From: Roseibium marinum
GTDB lineage: Bacteria > Pseudomonadota > Alphaproteobacteria > Rhizobiales > Stappiaceae
Reading direction: 5' to 3'
Assembly: GCF_002906165.1 (NCBI RefSeq)
Contig: NZ_PPCN01000018.1
Coordinates: 1 to 64,000 of the forward strand
Length of the DNA stretch: 64,000 bases
The translations under genes were made by a program, and so were the position numbers. The stretch's first letter is position 1; each line of letters opens with the position of its first letter. Of this stretch, positions 9,115 through 18,150 are shown piece after piece. The notes below the pieces were generated by a model, which was given only the letters and a program-made list of their open reading frames with translations, made no database searches and had not been told where the DNA came from.

Positions 9115-9152
9115 GTGAGTATAACTTGGACGTGAAGTGAAGTTATACTCAC
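9115..9152. promoter_or_regulatory. Perfect 13-bp inverted repeat, probable operator
   Basis: GTGAGTATAACTT (9115-9127) and AAGTTATACTCAC (9140-9152) are exact reverse complements with a 12-base spacer. They lie immediately upstream of the dehydrogenase/ABC operon and overlap the last codons of the regulator gene. No T-run follows on either strand, so an operator for the neighbouring GntR/LacI-type regulator fits better than a terminator. This is an inference from position and symmetry. Confidence 0.55.
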
Positions 9153-10225
9153 TTTCGCCGGTTTTGGACACTCCCGAAGGTGGCGCGGTGAACTGGAAGA
9201 TAGTGGATGTCCGGTTCTTTATCCCGCCCGGCGAGGCGGTCCGAAATGACCTTCTCGAACAGCCGGATCTTTTCGGCATTCGAGCATCCCACGATATCGA
9301 ACCTGTCGTTGTGTTCCGACTGGAAGTCGACGCTTCCCAGCATCACGACCGAGAGGTCTTGCCCAATTCCGACGTTGAGATCCAGCAAGGCGCGCTCAAG
9401 AATATAGCCTTCCACAACGCCCCAGACGACTATCGCGCTGAACGGGAAACGGCCGTCCGGATTGCGCAATCGCGACAGCCTGTCTGAAATTTCAGCGCTT
9501 GTGTAATCGCCCGGCAGCGCATCCAGTTCAATCAGCCAGCTGGTGCCCGGACCGCTGGTTTGCCGCAAGCTGGTATATTCCCGCCTTGCCATGGCGATCT
9601 GCCGGGCGGGATGGGACGATGTCAGAAAGGCGATGTCCTCGTGGCCGGCATCCATAAGGTAGCGGTAGGCCGCACCCAGGGCCTCGCGCCAGTTGGTCCC
9701 TATGCCATCGACGTCCAGCCCGGTCGCGGACACGCCATCCACCACCACGAAGTCGGCATGCTGGTTGATTTCCGCCAGAAACGGGATCGACAGATTGGCG
9801 AAATGGACCTGAACCAGGCAGACCCTGAAACGTCCCAGGCGCGCAAGCACGCCTGTTGCCTGGTCTTCTTCGGTAAAGCCGACCATCAGCAGGCTCTTGC
9901 CCCCGGCCTTCAGCCGCCGCTCGATTTCCATCAGCAGGTTCCGCGCCAGACGGCTGTCGGAGAGGCGGTAGAGGATCAGTACATCCGTCCTGGGGGCATC
10001 GGGTTGCGGCGGCAGGGGAATGACAATGCCGGCGCCGCGCCTCGATGTCAGCCTGCCGGAAGCCAGGTAAGGGGCAAGGACCGCCTCGATCGTGCGCTGC
10101 GCCGTCGAAAACCGCCGCATCATCTGCCGGACGGTCGGCAGCCGCGCTCCCGGCCCTCTGGTCTCGATTTCGGTGTCAAGCCAGGCCCGAATCTCCGAAT
10201 GCAGATCCTTACTGTGACGGGTCAT
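9149..10225 (-). CDS. GntR-type HTH / LacI-type ligand-domain transcription regulator
   Basis: 358 residues. The first 70 form a GntR winged helix-turn-helix (ARLPTVRQMMRRFSTAQRTIEAVL, then GRLTSRRGAGIVI). From residue 85 on it looks like a periplasmic-binding-protein fold as in LacI (DVLILYRLSDSRLARNLLMEI, YRYLMDAGHEDIAFLTSS). This domain combination is known from AraR-like sugar repressors. It precedes the sugar ABC operon in the same direction, so it probably controls that operon in response to the imported sugar, perhaps through the dyad at 9115-9152. Confidence 0.8.
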   Translation of the reverse strand: MTRHSKDLHSEIRAWLDTEIETRGPGARLPTVRQMMRRFSTAQRTIEAVLAPYLASGRLTSRRGAGIVIPLPPQPDAPRTDVLILYRLSDSRLARNLLMEIERRLKAGGKSLLMVGFTEEDQATGVLARLGRFRVCLVQVHFANLSIPFLAEINQHADFVVVDGVSATGLDVDGIGTNWREALGAAYRYLMDAGHEDIAFLTSSHPARQIAMARREYTSLRQTSGPGTSWLIELDALPGDYTSAEISDRLSRLRNPDGRFPFSAIVVWGVVEGYILERALLDLNVGIGQDLSVVMLGSVDFQSEHNDRFDIVGCSNAEKIRLFEKVISDRLAGRDKEPDIHYLPVHRATFGSVQNRRK

Positions 10226-10288
10226 GACGGAAAATATGCGAGACGTCGCCGCTCATGGTTTCGATTGACCTTGTTCCAGGGGACGCAC

Positions 10289-10621
10289 TCACTTCCCCGC
10301 ACAATAACATGCCTCATAGGCGTCCTGGCCGAGGGCGGTCTGGGCGCAGGTATAGGCCTGCCAGTTCGATGTGTCGATCTGATCGGTGCCCTGAGCCGTC
10401 ACGGCATAGAGTTCGCTGAACCGCTTGCGCAGGGTCGCGTCGCTCTCGAGCCGGGCGGCCAGTGTCGCGCGGCTGGCGGGCATGAGATCCGCGATGGCAT
10501 AGGTGCCGCGGTAGACATATTCGACCTGCCGGTTCGGCAGGGCGCCTTTCGCGGTGGCGGCAAGGTTCGACAGACAGAATCTTGCTGAATCCGTCAGCGC
10601 AAACGCAATTCTGTTCGGCAT
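10289..10621 (-). CDS. Hypothetical protein, 110 aa
   Basis: A short protein (MPNRIAFALTDSARFCL...) ending in a Cys-containing tail, QDAYEACYCAGK. A weak AGGA lies about ten bases before the ATG. It has no signal peptide, membrane segment or recognised domain. It lies between two unrelated operons on the same strand. Base composition matches its neighbours, so it could be real, but nothing indicates its role. Confidence 0.45.
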   Translation of the reverse strand: MPNRIAFALTDSARFCLSNLAATAKGALPNRQVEYVYRGTYAIADLMPASRATLAARLESDATLRKRFSELYAVTAQGTDQIDTSNWQAYTCAQTALGQDAYEACYCAGK

Positions 10622-10795
10622 CCCGGGTGTTCCTGAATTTGATCTCGTTGTCTCGCCAGCCTAGAGGAACATGCTGTCCCGCGGAAACATTGAAAACCGG
10701 AAAAGGGCCGCTTCCCGTCGGGTGCCTGCGCTGCGCGCGCCGGTCCCGCGGAAAACGGCCCTTCCAGGGGCTTGGAGCCCGAGGTGGGTGATCCT

Positions 10796-10811
10796 GCGTT
10801 CAACTGAACGC
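10796..10811 (-). terminator. Hairpin after the peptide-binding protein gene
   Basis: GCGTTCA (10796-10802) and TGAACGC (10805-10811) form a 7-bp stem with a 2-base loop, eight bases beyond the stop of the gene ending at 10820. There is no T-run, so it may only protect the 3' end of the message. Confidence 0.3.
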
Positions 10812-10819
10812 GGGAGCCG

Positions 10820-12337
10820 CTAGTTCTTCACGGTGTCTTCCAGGAAGAACCGGCCGAGCGGGTTCTGGTAGAAGCCCTCGATATTGGCCCGCGAGACGTT
10901 GCGGTACGGGCTGTAATAGAGGTCGATCCAGTTCACGTCGTCCTTGGCGGTTTTCTGCAGCTCGACATACATTTCCTCGCGTTTGGCCGGGTCCATTTCC
11001 ACCCTTGCATCCGCGACGAGCTGCTTGACCGTGTCGTTGTTGTAGCGGGTCATGTAGTTCATGTTGGTGTCGTGGCCGAGCACGAAGGTCGTCTTCTGGT
11101 CCGGGTCGAGAATGTCGTTGGTCCAGTACATGACCGACAGGTCGTAGTCGCCCGCGACCAGCATGTCCCAGGTCTGGCTCGGATCCATCTTGATCAGGTT
11201 GACGGTGATCCCGGCCTGGGCGAGCTGCTGCTGCAGCAGGATGGCGATCTGCTCGTCGACCTCGTCGCCCGCATTGACCAGATAGTCGAGCGTCAGTCCT
11301 TCGGCGCCCGCCTCGCTCAGCATCTGCTTGGCTTTTTCCGGATCGTAGGGACGCTTGAGGTTGTCCGCGTAATGGTAGAGCGCGCCCTTGGGGACAAAGG
11401 AATAGGCGACCTCGCCGATACCGAATGTGACCGCGTCGACCACGGCCTGCTTGTCGATGGCAAGGTCGAGGGCCTGGCGGACTTCCTTCTTCGCCAGCTC
11501 GGGGCTCTCGTGGTTGATCAGCAGATGATCCTCACGGGTGGAGGGATCGAGCTCGACCTTGAGATCCGGGTTCTGCTTGAGCTGCTCGATACGGGAGAAG
11601 GGGACGAAGATGGCGGCATCCAGCTCACCAGCCTCGATCTTCAGCATGCGGGTATTGTCGTCGGGAATGGAGATCCATTCCACCCCGTCGAGCGACACCC
11701 GGTCCGCTTCCCAGAATTCCGGGTTCTTTGCAAGGATCACACGGTCGCCGCGCAGCCAGTCTTCCACCACGAACGCGCCGGAAGCGACGGGTTTTTCCGC
11801 GTAGGCTTCAGGCCCCATGCTTTCCATGCCGGCCTTGGAGATGATCGAGGCGCCGGGCATAGCAAGAGACGAGAGGAAGGGGGCGGAGGCTTCCGACAGC
11901 GTGAGAACAAGCGTCTTCGGGTCGGGTGTCTCCATCTTCGAGATCACCTTGTAGGAATCGCTCCAAAGGGACCCCTCGTCGTCGCGGATGCGCGTCAGGC
12001 TGTAGGCCGCGTCCTCGGCGGTGATCGGCGAGCCGTCGGAGAATTTCGCGTCGCGCATGGTGAATGCGTAGGTCAGTCCGTCGTCGGAGACGGTCCAGCT
12101 TTCCGCGAGACCCGGCTCCAGCTTCGTCCCCGTCTTGTCGACACGCACCAGAACGTCATAGACATTGGCGAAGACCCAGAAGTCGATATTCTGGGCGGTC
12201 ATGATCGGATCGAAGGTGGAGGAATCCTCCCGCCGTCCGATGGTCAGCACGCCCGCCGCTTCCGCGATGCTTGTGCCGAGTGTGAGCGCCGAGAGGGCGG
12301 TTGCCGCCGCCAGGCGTATTAGTTGGCGTTTTTTCAT
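10820..12337 (-). CDS. Peptide ABC transporter substrate-binding protein (family 5)
   Basis: 505 residues, the usual DppA/OppA length. The signal peptide MKKRQLIRLAAATALSALTL...AEAA ends near residue 28. Family features include DPIMTAQNIDFWVFANVYD, LAESWTVSDDGLTYAFTMRDAKFSDG and the late QLAQAGITVNLIKMD. AGGA precedes the ATG. It is the last gene of the operon hydrolase-dppB-dppC-dppD-dppF-SBP and follows the second ATPase gene by 27 bases. It captures a peptide or peptide-like ligand in the periplasm. Confidence 0.93.
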   Translation of the reverse strand: MKKRQLIRLAAATALSALTLGTSIAEAAGVLTIGRREDSSTFDPIMTAQNIDFWVFANVYDVLVRVDKTGTKLEPGLAESWTVSDDGLTYAFTMRDAKFSDGSPITAEDAAYSLTRIRDDEGSLWSDSYKVISKMETPDPKTLVLTLSEASAPFLSSLAMPGASIISKAGMESMGPEAYAEKPVASGAFVVEDWLRGDRVILAKNPEFWEADRVSLDGVEWISIPDDNTRMLKIEAGELDAAIFVPFSRIEQLKQNPDLKVELDPSTREDHLLINHESPELAKKEVRQALDLAIDKQAVVDAVTFGIGEVAYSFVPKGALYHYADNLKRPYDPEKAKQMLSEAGAEGLTLDYLVNAGDEVDEQIAILLQQQLAQAGITVNLIKMDPSQTWDMLVAGDYDLSVMYWTNDILDPDQKTTFVLGHDTNMNYMTRYNNDTVKQLVADARVEMDPAKREEMYVELQKTAKDDVNWIDLYYSPYRNVSRANIEGFYQNPLGRFFLEDTVKN

Positions 12338-12364
12338 CTGTCCTGTTCCCCTTTTATAGTCGGT

Positions 12365-13357
12365 TCAGATCCTGATCTCCCCGGGAGGGAGAATGCATGC
12401 GGCCCTGTGGGGCCCGTCACGCCCCAAACGGGGCGGTTCGCCGGTGCTGCAGTCCGGGAGGGCATTCGGGCACCGGGGATGGAAGGCGCATCCGCAGGGA
12501 AGCGCGATGGGACTGGGCGGTTCGCCGGCCAGCGGGTTTTCCGGCAGGCCGCGGTCGGGATCGATATCGGGAATGGCCCGCAGCAGCGAGGCCGTATAGG
12601 GATGGCGGGGTTCGGTGAACACCTCTTCGGTCGGTCCGGTCTCTACGATCCTGCCCAGATACATGACGGCGACGCGGTCGCAGAGACGCCGCACGATGGC
12701 GAGATCATGGGCGATGAAGATGATCGCCATGCCGATCTGCTCGCGCAGGTCCATCAGCAGATTGAGGATCTGTCCCTGGATCGATACGTCGAGCGCGGCG
12801 ACGCATTCATCCGCCACGATCAGCTTGGGTTCGACAGCAAGAGCCCGCGCGATCCCGATGCGCTGGCACTGACCGCCGGAGAGATCCAGCGGCCGTGAGT
12901 TGGCATAGCCCGCGTCGAGTCCAACCAGATTCAGGAGTTCGGCAATCCTGGAGCCGATCCGGGACGAAGGAACCTTCCTGTGAACCCGCAGCACCTCGGC
13001 GATCGCATCGCCGACACGCATGCGCGGATTGAGGGCACCGTATGGATCCTGGAAAATCATCGCGCTCTGGCGCCGCAGGCGGTTCAGGTCACCGACCGTC
13101 GCCCGCGCCATGTCCGTGCCGTCGAACACGATTTCGCCGGAGGTCAGCTCGCCGAGACGAAGGATGGCGCGGCCCAACGTGCTTTTGCCGCTGCCGGATT
13201 CGCCGACCAGCCCGAGCGTTTCTCCGGGCATGACGGCAAGCGAAACGTCGTTGACGGCCCGCAGCGGCGGTGTGCGCAGGCCCGGAATGAAGCCCGTGCC
13301 GCCGAAATGGACGTTGAGACCGGTCACTTCCAGAAGGGGGGCGGGTTTGACGTTCAT
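12365..13357 (-). CDS. Peptide ABC transporter ATP-binding protein (DppF/OppF type)
   Basis: 330 residues. It has Walker [16 protein letters not shown] and the C-terminal oligopeptide-transporter Cys pattern CAFHPRCPNALPDC. The signature is LSGGQCQRIGIARAL and Walker B is ADECVAALDVS, so Cys replaces the usual Arg/Lys and Pro. The catalytic Glu and the Asp are kept, and such changes occur in one DppF branch. The ATG at 13357 overlaps the preceding stop (ATGA). It energises import together with the DppD-type partner. Confidence 0.92.
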   Translation of the reverse strand: MNVKPAPLLEVTGLNVHFGGTGFIPGLRTPPLRAVNDVSLAVMPGETLGLVGESGSGKSTLGRAILRLGELTSGEIVFDGTDMARATVGDLNRLRRQSAMIFQDPYGALNPRMRVGDAIAEVLRVHRKVPSSRIGSRIAELLNLVGLDAGYANSRPLDLSGGQCQRIGIARALAVEPKLIVADECVAALDVSIQGQILNLLMDLREQIGMAIIFIAHDLAIVRRLCDRVAVMYLGRIVETGPTEEVFTEPRHPYTASLLRAIPDIDPDRGLPENPLAGEPPSPIALPCGCAFHPRCPNALPDCSTGEPPRLGRDGPHRAACILPPGEIRI

Positions 13358-14349
13358 GTCGCCGCCTCCGCCGGTGTGTGTGGGATTGGGTGATGACAGG
13401 CAACCTGATGACCGGGGCCGGACGTGACGAGGTCCGGGCACACGGTCGAGCACCACTCGTCGACGCGCGGACAGCGCGGATGGAACCGGCAGCCCGCCGG
13501 CATGTGCCCGATACGCGGCGGCTGGCCGTTGATGGTGCGCACCCTTTCGCCCGGATGCCCCTCGGCTGGCTGGCAGGCGACGAGACCGGCGGTGTAGGGA
13601 TGCCTTCCGCTGCCGATCACCTCCCGCTTGCCGCCAAGCTCCACGATGCGCCCGCCATACATCACCGCGACCCTGTCGCAGATCTGCGAGACGATGCCCA
13701 GATCATGGGTGATGAAGATGATGGAGACCCCGCGCGTGTCGCGCAGATCGGTCAGGAGTTTCAGGATCTGTGCCTGAACCGTGACATCGAGGGCGGTCGT
13801 CGGTTCATCCGCAATGAGGATGTCCGGGTCGCAGGCCAGGGCGACGGCGATCATGGCCCGCTGGCGCATGCCGCCGGAAAATTCGTGCGCATACGCATTA
13901 TAGCGCCGCTCCGGATCGGGAATGCCGACCTGCCGCAGGATTTCGACGGCCCGACCGCGGGCTTCCTTCCTGCTCACCGCCTTGTGGAAACGGATGCTCT
14001 CGGCGATCTGTTTGCCGATGGACATGACCGGATCGAGATGGCTGGAAGGGTTCTGGAAGATCATGCCGATCGATCCGCCGCGCACGTCCCGCATGGCGCG
14101 CTCGTCGAATGTAAAGATATCTTCGCCCTTCAGGATGGCGCTGCCGCCGGAGACCGAAAGGCGGCTGCTCTGCAGCAGCCGGATCAGGGCGCGCGAGGTC
14201 ATGCTCTTGCCCGAGCCGCTTTCTCCGACCAGGCCGAGGATTTCCCCGCGCTGCAGGTCGAAGGAGACCTGATCCACAATGGTATGGGTGGTTCCCTCGA
14301 CTTGGGCGACGACCGACAGGTCGCGGACGCTGAGGATGGGTTCGCTCAT
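13354..14349 (-). CDS. Peptide ABC transporter ATP-binding protein (DppD/OppD type)
   Basis: 331 residues starting at the Met of [13 protein letters not shown]. It has Walker [16 protein letters not shown], signature [16 protein letters not shown], Walker [13 protein letters not shown], and the C-terminal Cys pattern [14 protein letters not shown], which in some homologues binds an iron-sulphur cluster. The start overlaps the stop of the permease (ATGA, 14346-14349). A longer upstream frame exists but lies inside the permease gene. Confidence 0.92.
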   Translation of the reverse strand: MSEPILSVRDLSVVAQVEGTTHTIVDQVSFDLQRGEILGLVGESGSGKSMTSRALIRLLQSSRLSVSGGSAILKGEDIFTFDERAMRDVRGGSIGMIFQNPSSHLDPVMSIGKQIAESIRFHKAVSRKEARGRAVEILRQVGIPDPERRYNAYAHEFSGGMRQRAMIAVALACDPDILIADEPTTALDVTVQAQILKLLTDLRDTRGVSIIFITHDLGIVSQICDRVAVMYGGRIVELGGKREVIGSGRHPYTAGLVACQPAEGHPGERVRTINGQPPRIGHMPAGCRFHPRCPRVDEWCSTVCPDLVTSGPGHQVACHHPIPHTPAEAAT

Positions 14350-15200
14350 TCGCGCACCCCCAGAAGTTCGCCCAGGCCATCGGCAAGCAGGCTGAACCCC
14401 ATGGCCAGCGTCACGATGGCGATGCCGGGGAACGTGGTGATCCACCAGGCCGAGGTAATGAAGCTCTGGCCTTCGGCGATCATGATGCCCCATTCGGCTG
14501 TCGGTGGCTGCACGCCGAGACCGAGATAGCTGATCGCAGCCCCGTTGAGCAGAACCAGCACCGCGTCCGACATGGAAAACACGACGGACCCGAGGATCGC
14601 GTTGGGCAGCAGATGGCGGAACATGATCCTGGAATGACTGTAGCCGAGACTGGTAGCCGCCAGAACGAAATCGGAGGACTTGATGACAAGGATCTGCGCC
14701 CTGACGAGACGGGCATAGGAGACCCAGCCGACCAGCGCCATGGCGACATAGAAACTGGAAAGGCCCGGCTTCAGAATGACGATGATCGCCATCATCAGAA
14801 CCAGGAACGGAAAGGCCAGGACCACATCGATGATGCGCATCAGGACCGTGTCGATCCAGCCGCCGAAATAACCGGCGCAACTGCCCAGCGTCGTTCCGAT
14901 CAGAAACGGAAAGACGACACCGAAAAGGGCGATCTGCAGGTCGATCCGCGCACCCCAGACGATGCGCGACAGGATATCCCGGCCGAAATTGTCGGTGCCG
15001 AACCAGTGAACGGAATTTGGCGGTTGCAGCCGGGCGGTCCCGTCCTGAAAGATAGGATCGTAGGGCGCAAGCAAGGGCGCCATGACGGCCAGCGCGAACC
15101 AGATCAGGAGGATCGCGCCGCCGAGATAAAGCGGCAGCGGACCGCCGCCGAAGGCAAGGCGGAACCCGGCGCGCGCGGTCTGTGTTCGCGCCAGGGTCAT
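14346..15200 (-). CDS. Peptide ABC transporter permease (DppC type)
   Basis: 284 residues. It has an N-terminal helix LYLGGAILLIWFALAVMAPL, then the DppC signature HWFGTDNFGRDILSRIVWGARI and the EAA-like loop AATSLGYSHSRIMFRHLLPN. The start at 15200 overlaps the DppB stop (ATGA). It is half of the inner-membrane channel. Confidence 0.92.
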   Translation of the reverse strand: MTLARTQTARAGFRLAFGGGPLPLYLGGAILLIWFALAVMAPLLAPYDPIFQDGTARLQPPNSVHWFGTDNFGRDILSRIVWGARIDLQIALFGVVFPFLIGTTLGSCAGYFGGWIDTVLMRIIDVVLAFPFLVLMMAIIVILKPGLSSFYVAMALVGWVSYARLVRAQILVIKSSDFVLAATSLGYSHSRIMFRHLLPNAILGSVVFSMSDAVLVLLNGAAISYLGLGVQPPTAEWGIMIAEGQSFITSAWWITTFPGIAIVTLAMGFSLLADGLGELLGVRE

Positions 15201-16135
15201 AGCTTCACCCTCGGGTCCGCGGCGACGGTCAGGATGTCCGCCAGGAAATTGACCAGCACGGTGGCCAGCGCGAAGCACATGGCGACGCCCTGGACGACCA
15301 TGTAGTCGCGGGTGAAGATGCCGCGCACCAGCAACTGGCCCATGCCGGGAATGGCGAAAACGCTTTCCAGAACCACCGTGCCGCTGATCAGCCAGCCGAT
15401 ATTGATGGCCAGCAGGTTGATTGTCGGGACGAGCGAGTTCGGCATGACGTGACGCCAGAACACCTGTCCTTCCGGAAGTCCGCGGGCGCGGGCCGCCGTC
15501 GCCTGGTCGGAATTGAGCTCGGCCAGCAGGCTGGCGCGCAGGTTGCGCGTCAGCACGGCGGACAGCGCAAGCGCCGCCGTCAGGCAGGGCAGGACCATAT
15601 GGTGCGCCTTGTCCACAAATGTGCGGCCGTACCCGCTTACCGGAAACAGGTCGAGCTGCACGCTGAAGACGATGATCAGCATGATGCCCAGCCAGAAAGC
15701 GGGAAATCCGAGCCCGGCGGTGCTCACGAGGCGGATGATATGATCGGCTGCCGAACCGCGGTTGCGGGCCGCGATGGCCGCCAGCGGAATGGCGATCAGC
15801 AGGGCGAGGCAGACCGCGCCGGTGACCAGGACCGCGGTCGGCTCGATCCGGGTGGCGATCAGTTTCAGGACGTCGACCTTGTAGAGGATCGACCGGCCCA
15901 TTTCGCCCTGGAAGAGGTTCTTGACGAAGTAGAAATACTGCATCCAGATCGGCTCGTTGAGGCCGAACTGGTCCCGGATGCGCTCGATGGCGCCGGGGGT
16001 GCTGCGCGGTCCCAGCAGCACGCGGACGGGATCTCCGGGGATCGAGCGGATGAGCACGAAAGTGATGATGCTGATGCCCACCAGGACGGGCAGCAGTTGA
16101 AACGGACGGAAAAGAACGAAGCGGTATCGGTTCAA
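15197..16135 (-). CDS. Peptide ABC transporter permease (DppB type)
   Basis: 312 residues with the DppB N-terminus (FRPFQLLPVLVGISIITFVL, then RSIPGDPVRVLLG) and the conserved TARARGLPEGQVFWRHVMPNS loop. It starts only eight bases after the stop of the proline-iminopeptidase-like hydrolase, so the peptidase gene heads the transporter operon. It is the other half of the import channel. Confidence 0.92.
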   Translation of the reverse strand: MNRYRFVLFRPFQLLPVLVGISIITFVLIRSIPGDPVRVLLGPRSTPGAIERIRDQFGLNEPIWMQYFYFVKNLFQGEMGRSILYKVDVLKLIATRIEPTAVLVTGAVCLALLIAIPLAAIAARNRGSAADHIIRLVSTAGLGFPAFWLGIMLIIVFSVQLDLFPVSGYGRTFVDKAHHMVLPCLTAALALSAVLTRNLRASLLAELNSDQATAARARGLPEGQVFWRHVMPNSLVPTINLLAINIGWLISGTVVLESVFAIPGMGQLLVRGIFTRDYMVVQGVAMCFALATVLVNFLADILTVAADPRVKL

Positions 16136-16143
16136 CGGCGGCC

Positions 16144-17031
16144 TCAGGATCGGTTTCGCTTCAGGAAGTCAAGAAGCACGGGGTAGTAGGCATCCGGTTC
16201 CTCGTAAAACGGCATGTGGCTGCTGTTGGGAAAAACGTGCAGCTCCGCATCCTTCAGCGCGAGCTTCATCTTCATGGCGCAGGCCGGGGTCAGTTCGTCG
16301 TGCTGGCCTGTGACGATCAGCACCGGCACTTCGATGCGCGGCAGGTCCGGGATCCGGTTCCAGTCCTTCAGATTGCCAATATAAAGAAACTCGTTGGGAC
16401 CCTGCATGGTTTCGTAGGGCGCCTTGTTCCAGTCGTCCACAGACCGGCTGATCGGCGCCGGCCGTGTGCTCAGGCGGCAGACGTGGCGGTAGGTAAGGAT
16501 CGTGATCGCCGCCTGGTATTCCGGGTGCTCCATCGTGCCTTCGGCTTCATGGCGCTGCATCATCGCGACGGTCTCGGAGCCGAGGGCGCAGCGCAGGCGG
16601 TTCAGTTCCTCCGCAAGATGCGGCATGTCGGCGACCGTGTCTTCCAGTATCAGCGATTTCAGCGCATCCGGATAGGTCAGCGCATAGTCGATCCCCAGCC
16701 AGCCGCCCCAGGAATGCCCCAGAAGATGAACCTTGCCGAGACCGAGCGCCAGGCGCACGGTCTCCACTTCTTCCACGTAGCGGGAGATGGTCCAAAGGGA
16801 AGTGTCATCCGGGCGGTCGGAACTCCCCGTTCCAAGCTGATCGAAGGCGACGACCCTGTAGCCTTCTCCGCCAAGGCAGGAATGGGCCTCGCGCAGATAG
16901 TCGCAGGGCAGGCCCGGACCGCCGTTCAGGCACAGGAGAACCTCGTCGCCCGCGCCGAAACTGTAGGTCTTGACCGTGTAGCCGTCCACGGTGACGTCCT
17001 GGGTCTGATCGGGCTCAAGTTCCTGCCACAT
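16144..17031 (-). CDS. Proline-iminopeptidase-like alpha/beta hydrolase (first gene of the peptide ABC operon)
   Basis: 295 residues from the Met of MWQELEPDQ. In-frame Mets at 17067 and 17112 are possible but less family-like. Features are the oxyanion stretch LCLNGGPGLPCDY (family HGGPG, here NGGPG), nucleophile elbow GHSWGGW, acid TGQHDELTP and catalytic His in NSSHMPFYEEP. Enzymes of this S33-like type remove N-terminal residues from peptides or cleave amides in the cytoplasm. It heads the dpp operon and is transcribed away from the LuxR gene, which probably controls it. It is a distant paralogue of the hydrolase at 18151. Confidence 0.88.
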   Translation of the reverse strand: MWQELEPDQTQDVTVDGYTVKTYSFGAGDEVLLCLNGGPGLPCDYLREAHSCLGGEGYRVVAFDQLGTGSSDRPDDTSLWTISRYVEEVETVRLALGLGKVHLLGHSWGGWLGIDYALTYPDALKSLILEDTVADMPHLAEELNRLRCALGSETVAMMQRHEAEGTMEHPEYQAAITILTYRHVCRLSTRPAPISRSVDDWNKAPYETMQGPNEFLYIGNLKDWNRIPDLPRIEVPVLIVTGQHDELTPACAMKMKLALKDAELHVFPNSSHMPFYEEPDAYYPVLLDFLKRNRS

Positions 17032-17262
17032 ATCCGCCGTTCCTGCCGGTTCGTTACACTTTCGCATCCGTTGAAAGGCTAGGAGTGGAGTGGCATGTCC
17101 GCTAGCTATCAATTTTAATAGAATGGCAGCCCCGTTGCCGTTTGTTCAGAAATGACTAATATGTGCTCATGAGTAAGAAAGGGGCAATATAAAAAGCCTC
17201 CGGACAACTTTTCGCAGGGTCGGGACCTGACTCGTCATTCCGCAGATAGGTGGTTTTCAGGA
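17032..17262. promoter_or_regulatory. Divergent promoter region of the peptidase-ABC operon and luxR
   Basis: 231 bases between two outward-facing genes. They include an imperfect 16-bp dyad with CTAT and ATAG ends at 17106-17121 (12 of 16 positions symmetric) and AT-rich patches. This is where the LuxR protein would be expected to bind if it regulates both sides. No exact lux box was recognised. Confidence 0.4.
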
Positions 17263-18030
17263 ATGCTGGAAACGCTGGAAGTTCTTGAGCACACGCTGGG
17301 CAAGGCGGCGTCGCTGGACGACAAGGTGGAAGCCGCCATGGTTTCCCTCAGCGCGAGCGGCTACACGTCTCTCGTCTATGACTACACGCCCGTGGTCAGG
17401 AGTTTCGAGGGGGATCTCATGACGCCGTCCCACCTCAGTCTCCGCAACGTGCCGGACGACATGCGTGCGCTGTGGTGCGATGCCGGATATTACCAGAAGG
17501 ACCCGGTGCAGCTCATGGCGATCCGCTCCACGACGCCCTTCATCTGGTCCTACCGCCAGACGCGCGACAAGACGCAGCTCGCCAACTTCATCCGGCAGGA
17601 CCACGAGCCGGTTGTGTCCTATCTGCACGACGCCGATCTGACCTGCGGCATCACGGTGCCGGTACACCGGACCCGCGGCGACATGGCGACCTTCACCGCG
17701 ATCCAGAAAGGCGCCGGCCGCCAGTTCGTCAAGGAGGCGCGCGAGCATCTGGCGGTGTTCGGCCTGCTCGGACAGGTCTTTCATGAACATGCCTATCCGC
17801 TGTTGAGCGAGGAGGAGCGGCGCACGGGCGTCATCCGGCTGACGCCGCGCGAGCGGGAATGCCTTTTGTATTCCGCCGAGGGGCTGACCGCCAAGGAAAT
17901 CGCCTACAAGATCGGCCGCTCTGTTCCCACCGTCATCCTGCACATCAACTCGGCGACAAAGAAGCTTGGCGCGCGCAACAGGCTGCACGCGGTCATGCTG
18001 GCCAGTCACTATCGGCTTCTGGACGAGTGA
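17263..18030 (+). CDS. LuxR-family regulator of the OryR/PsoR/PipR (plant-signal) type, LuxR solo
   Basis: 255 residues. An N-terminal autoinducer-binding domain (about 1-180) is followed by a GerE helix-turn-helix (LTPRERECLLYSAEG, GLTAKEIAYKIG, TVILHINSATKKLGA; about 192-250). Counting back from the conserved Asp80-Pro81 (TraR D70-P71), the residues at TraR positions 57 and 61 are Met67 and Trp71 instead of Trp and Tyr. Trp95 matches W85 and Gly129 matches G113. Trp57-to-Met and Tyr61-to-Trp are the hallmark of the LuxR subfamily that answers plant-derived compounds rather than acyl-homoserine lactones. No luxI-like gene is in the window. It is flanked by two proline-iminopeptidase-like genes and a peptide ABC operon, as known for that subfamily. 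Confidence 0.88.
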   Translation: MLETLEVLEHTLGKAASLDDKVEAAMVSLSASGYTSLVYDYTPVVRSFEGDLMTPSHLSLRNVPDDMRALWCDAGYYQKDPVQLMAIRSTTPFIWSYRQTRDKTQLANFIRQDHEPVVSYLHDADLTCGITVPVHRTRGDMATFTAIQKGAGRQFVKEAREHLAVFGLLGQVFHEHAYPLLSEEERRTGVIRLTPRERECLLYSAEGLTAKEIAYKIGRSVPTVILHINSATKKLGARNRLHAVMLASHYRLLDE

Positions 18031-18070
18031 CCGGCATATCTGACCGGCCCGGCACTTCCGACGCATTTCT

Positions 18071-18089
18071 ATAAGAATTGAGAGCTTAT
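18071..18089 (+). promoter_or_regulatory. 19-bp dyad upstream of the second peptidase gene
   Basis: ATAAG (18071-18075) and CTTAT (18085-18089) are perfect inverted arms around nine bases, giving a lux-box-sized 19-bp site 61 bases before the ATG at 18151. It lies in the 120 bases between luxR and the hydrolase. A LuxR target is plausible, but only the ends are symmetric. Confidence 0.3.
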
Positions 18090-18150
18090 CCGGCGCTTTC
18101 TCCGCGGACTAACCTGTTGGGGCTGCAAACAGGAGGTTGCAAGAGTTCGC

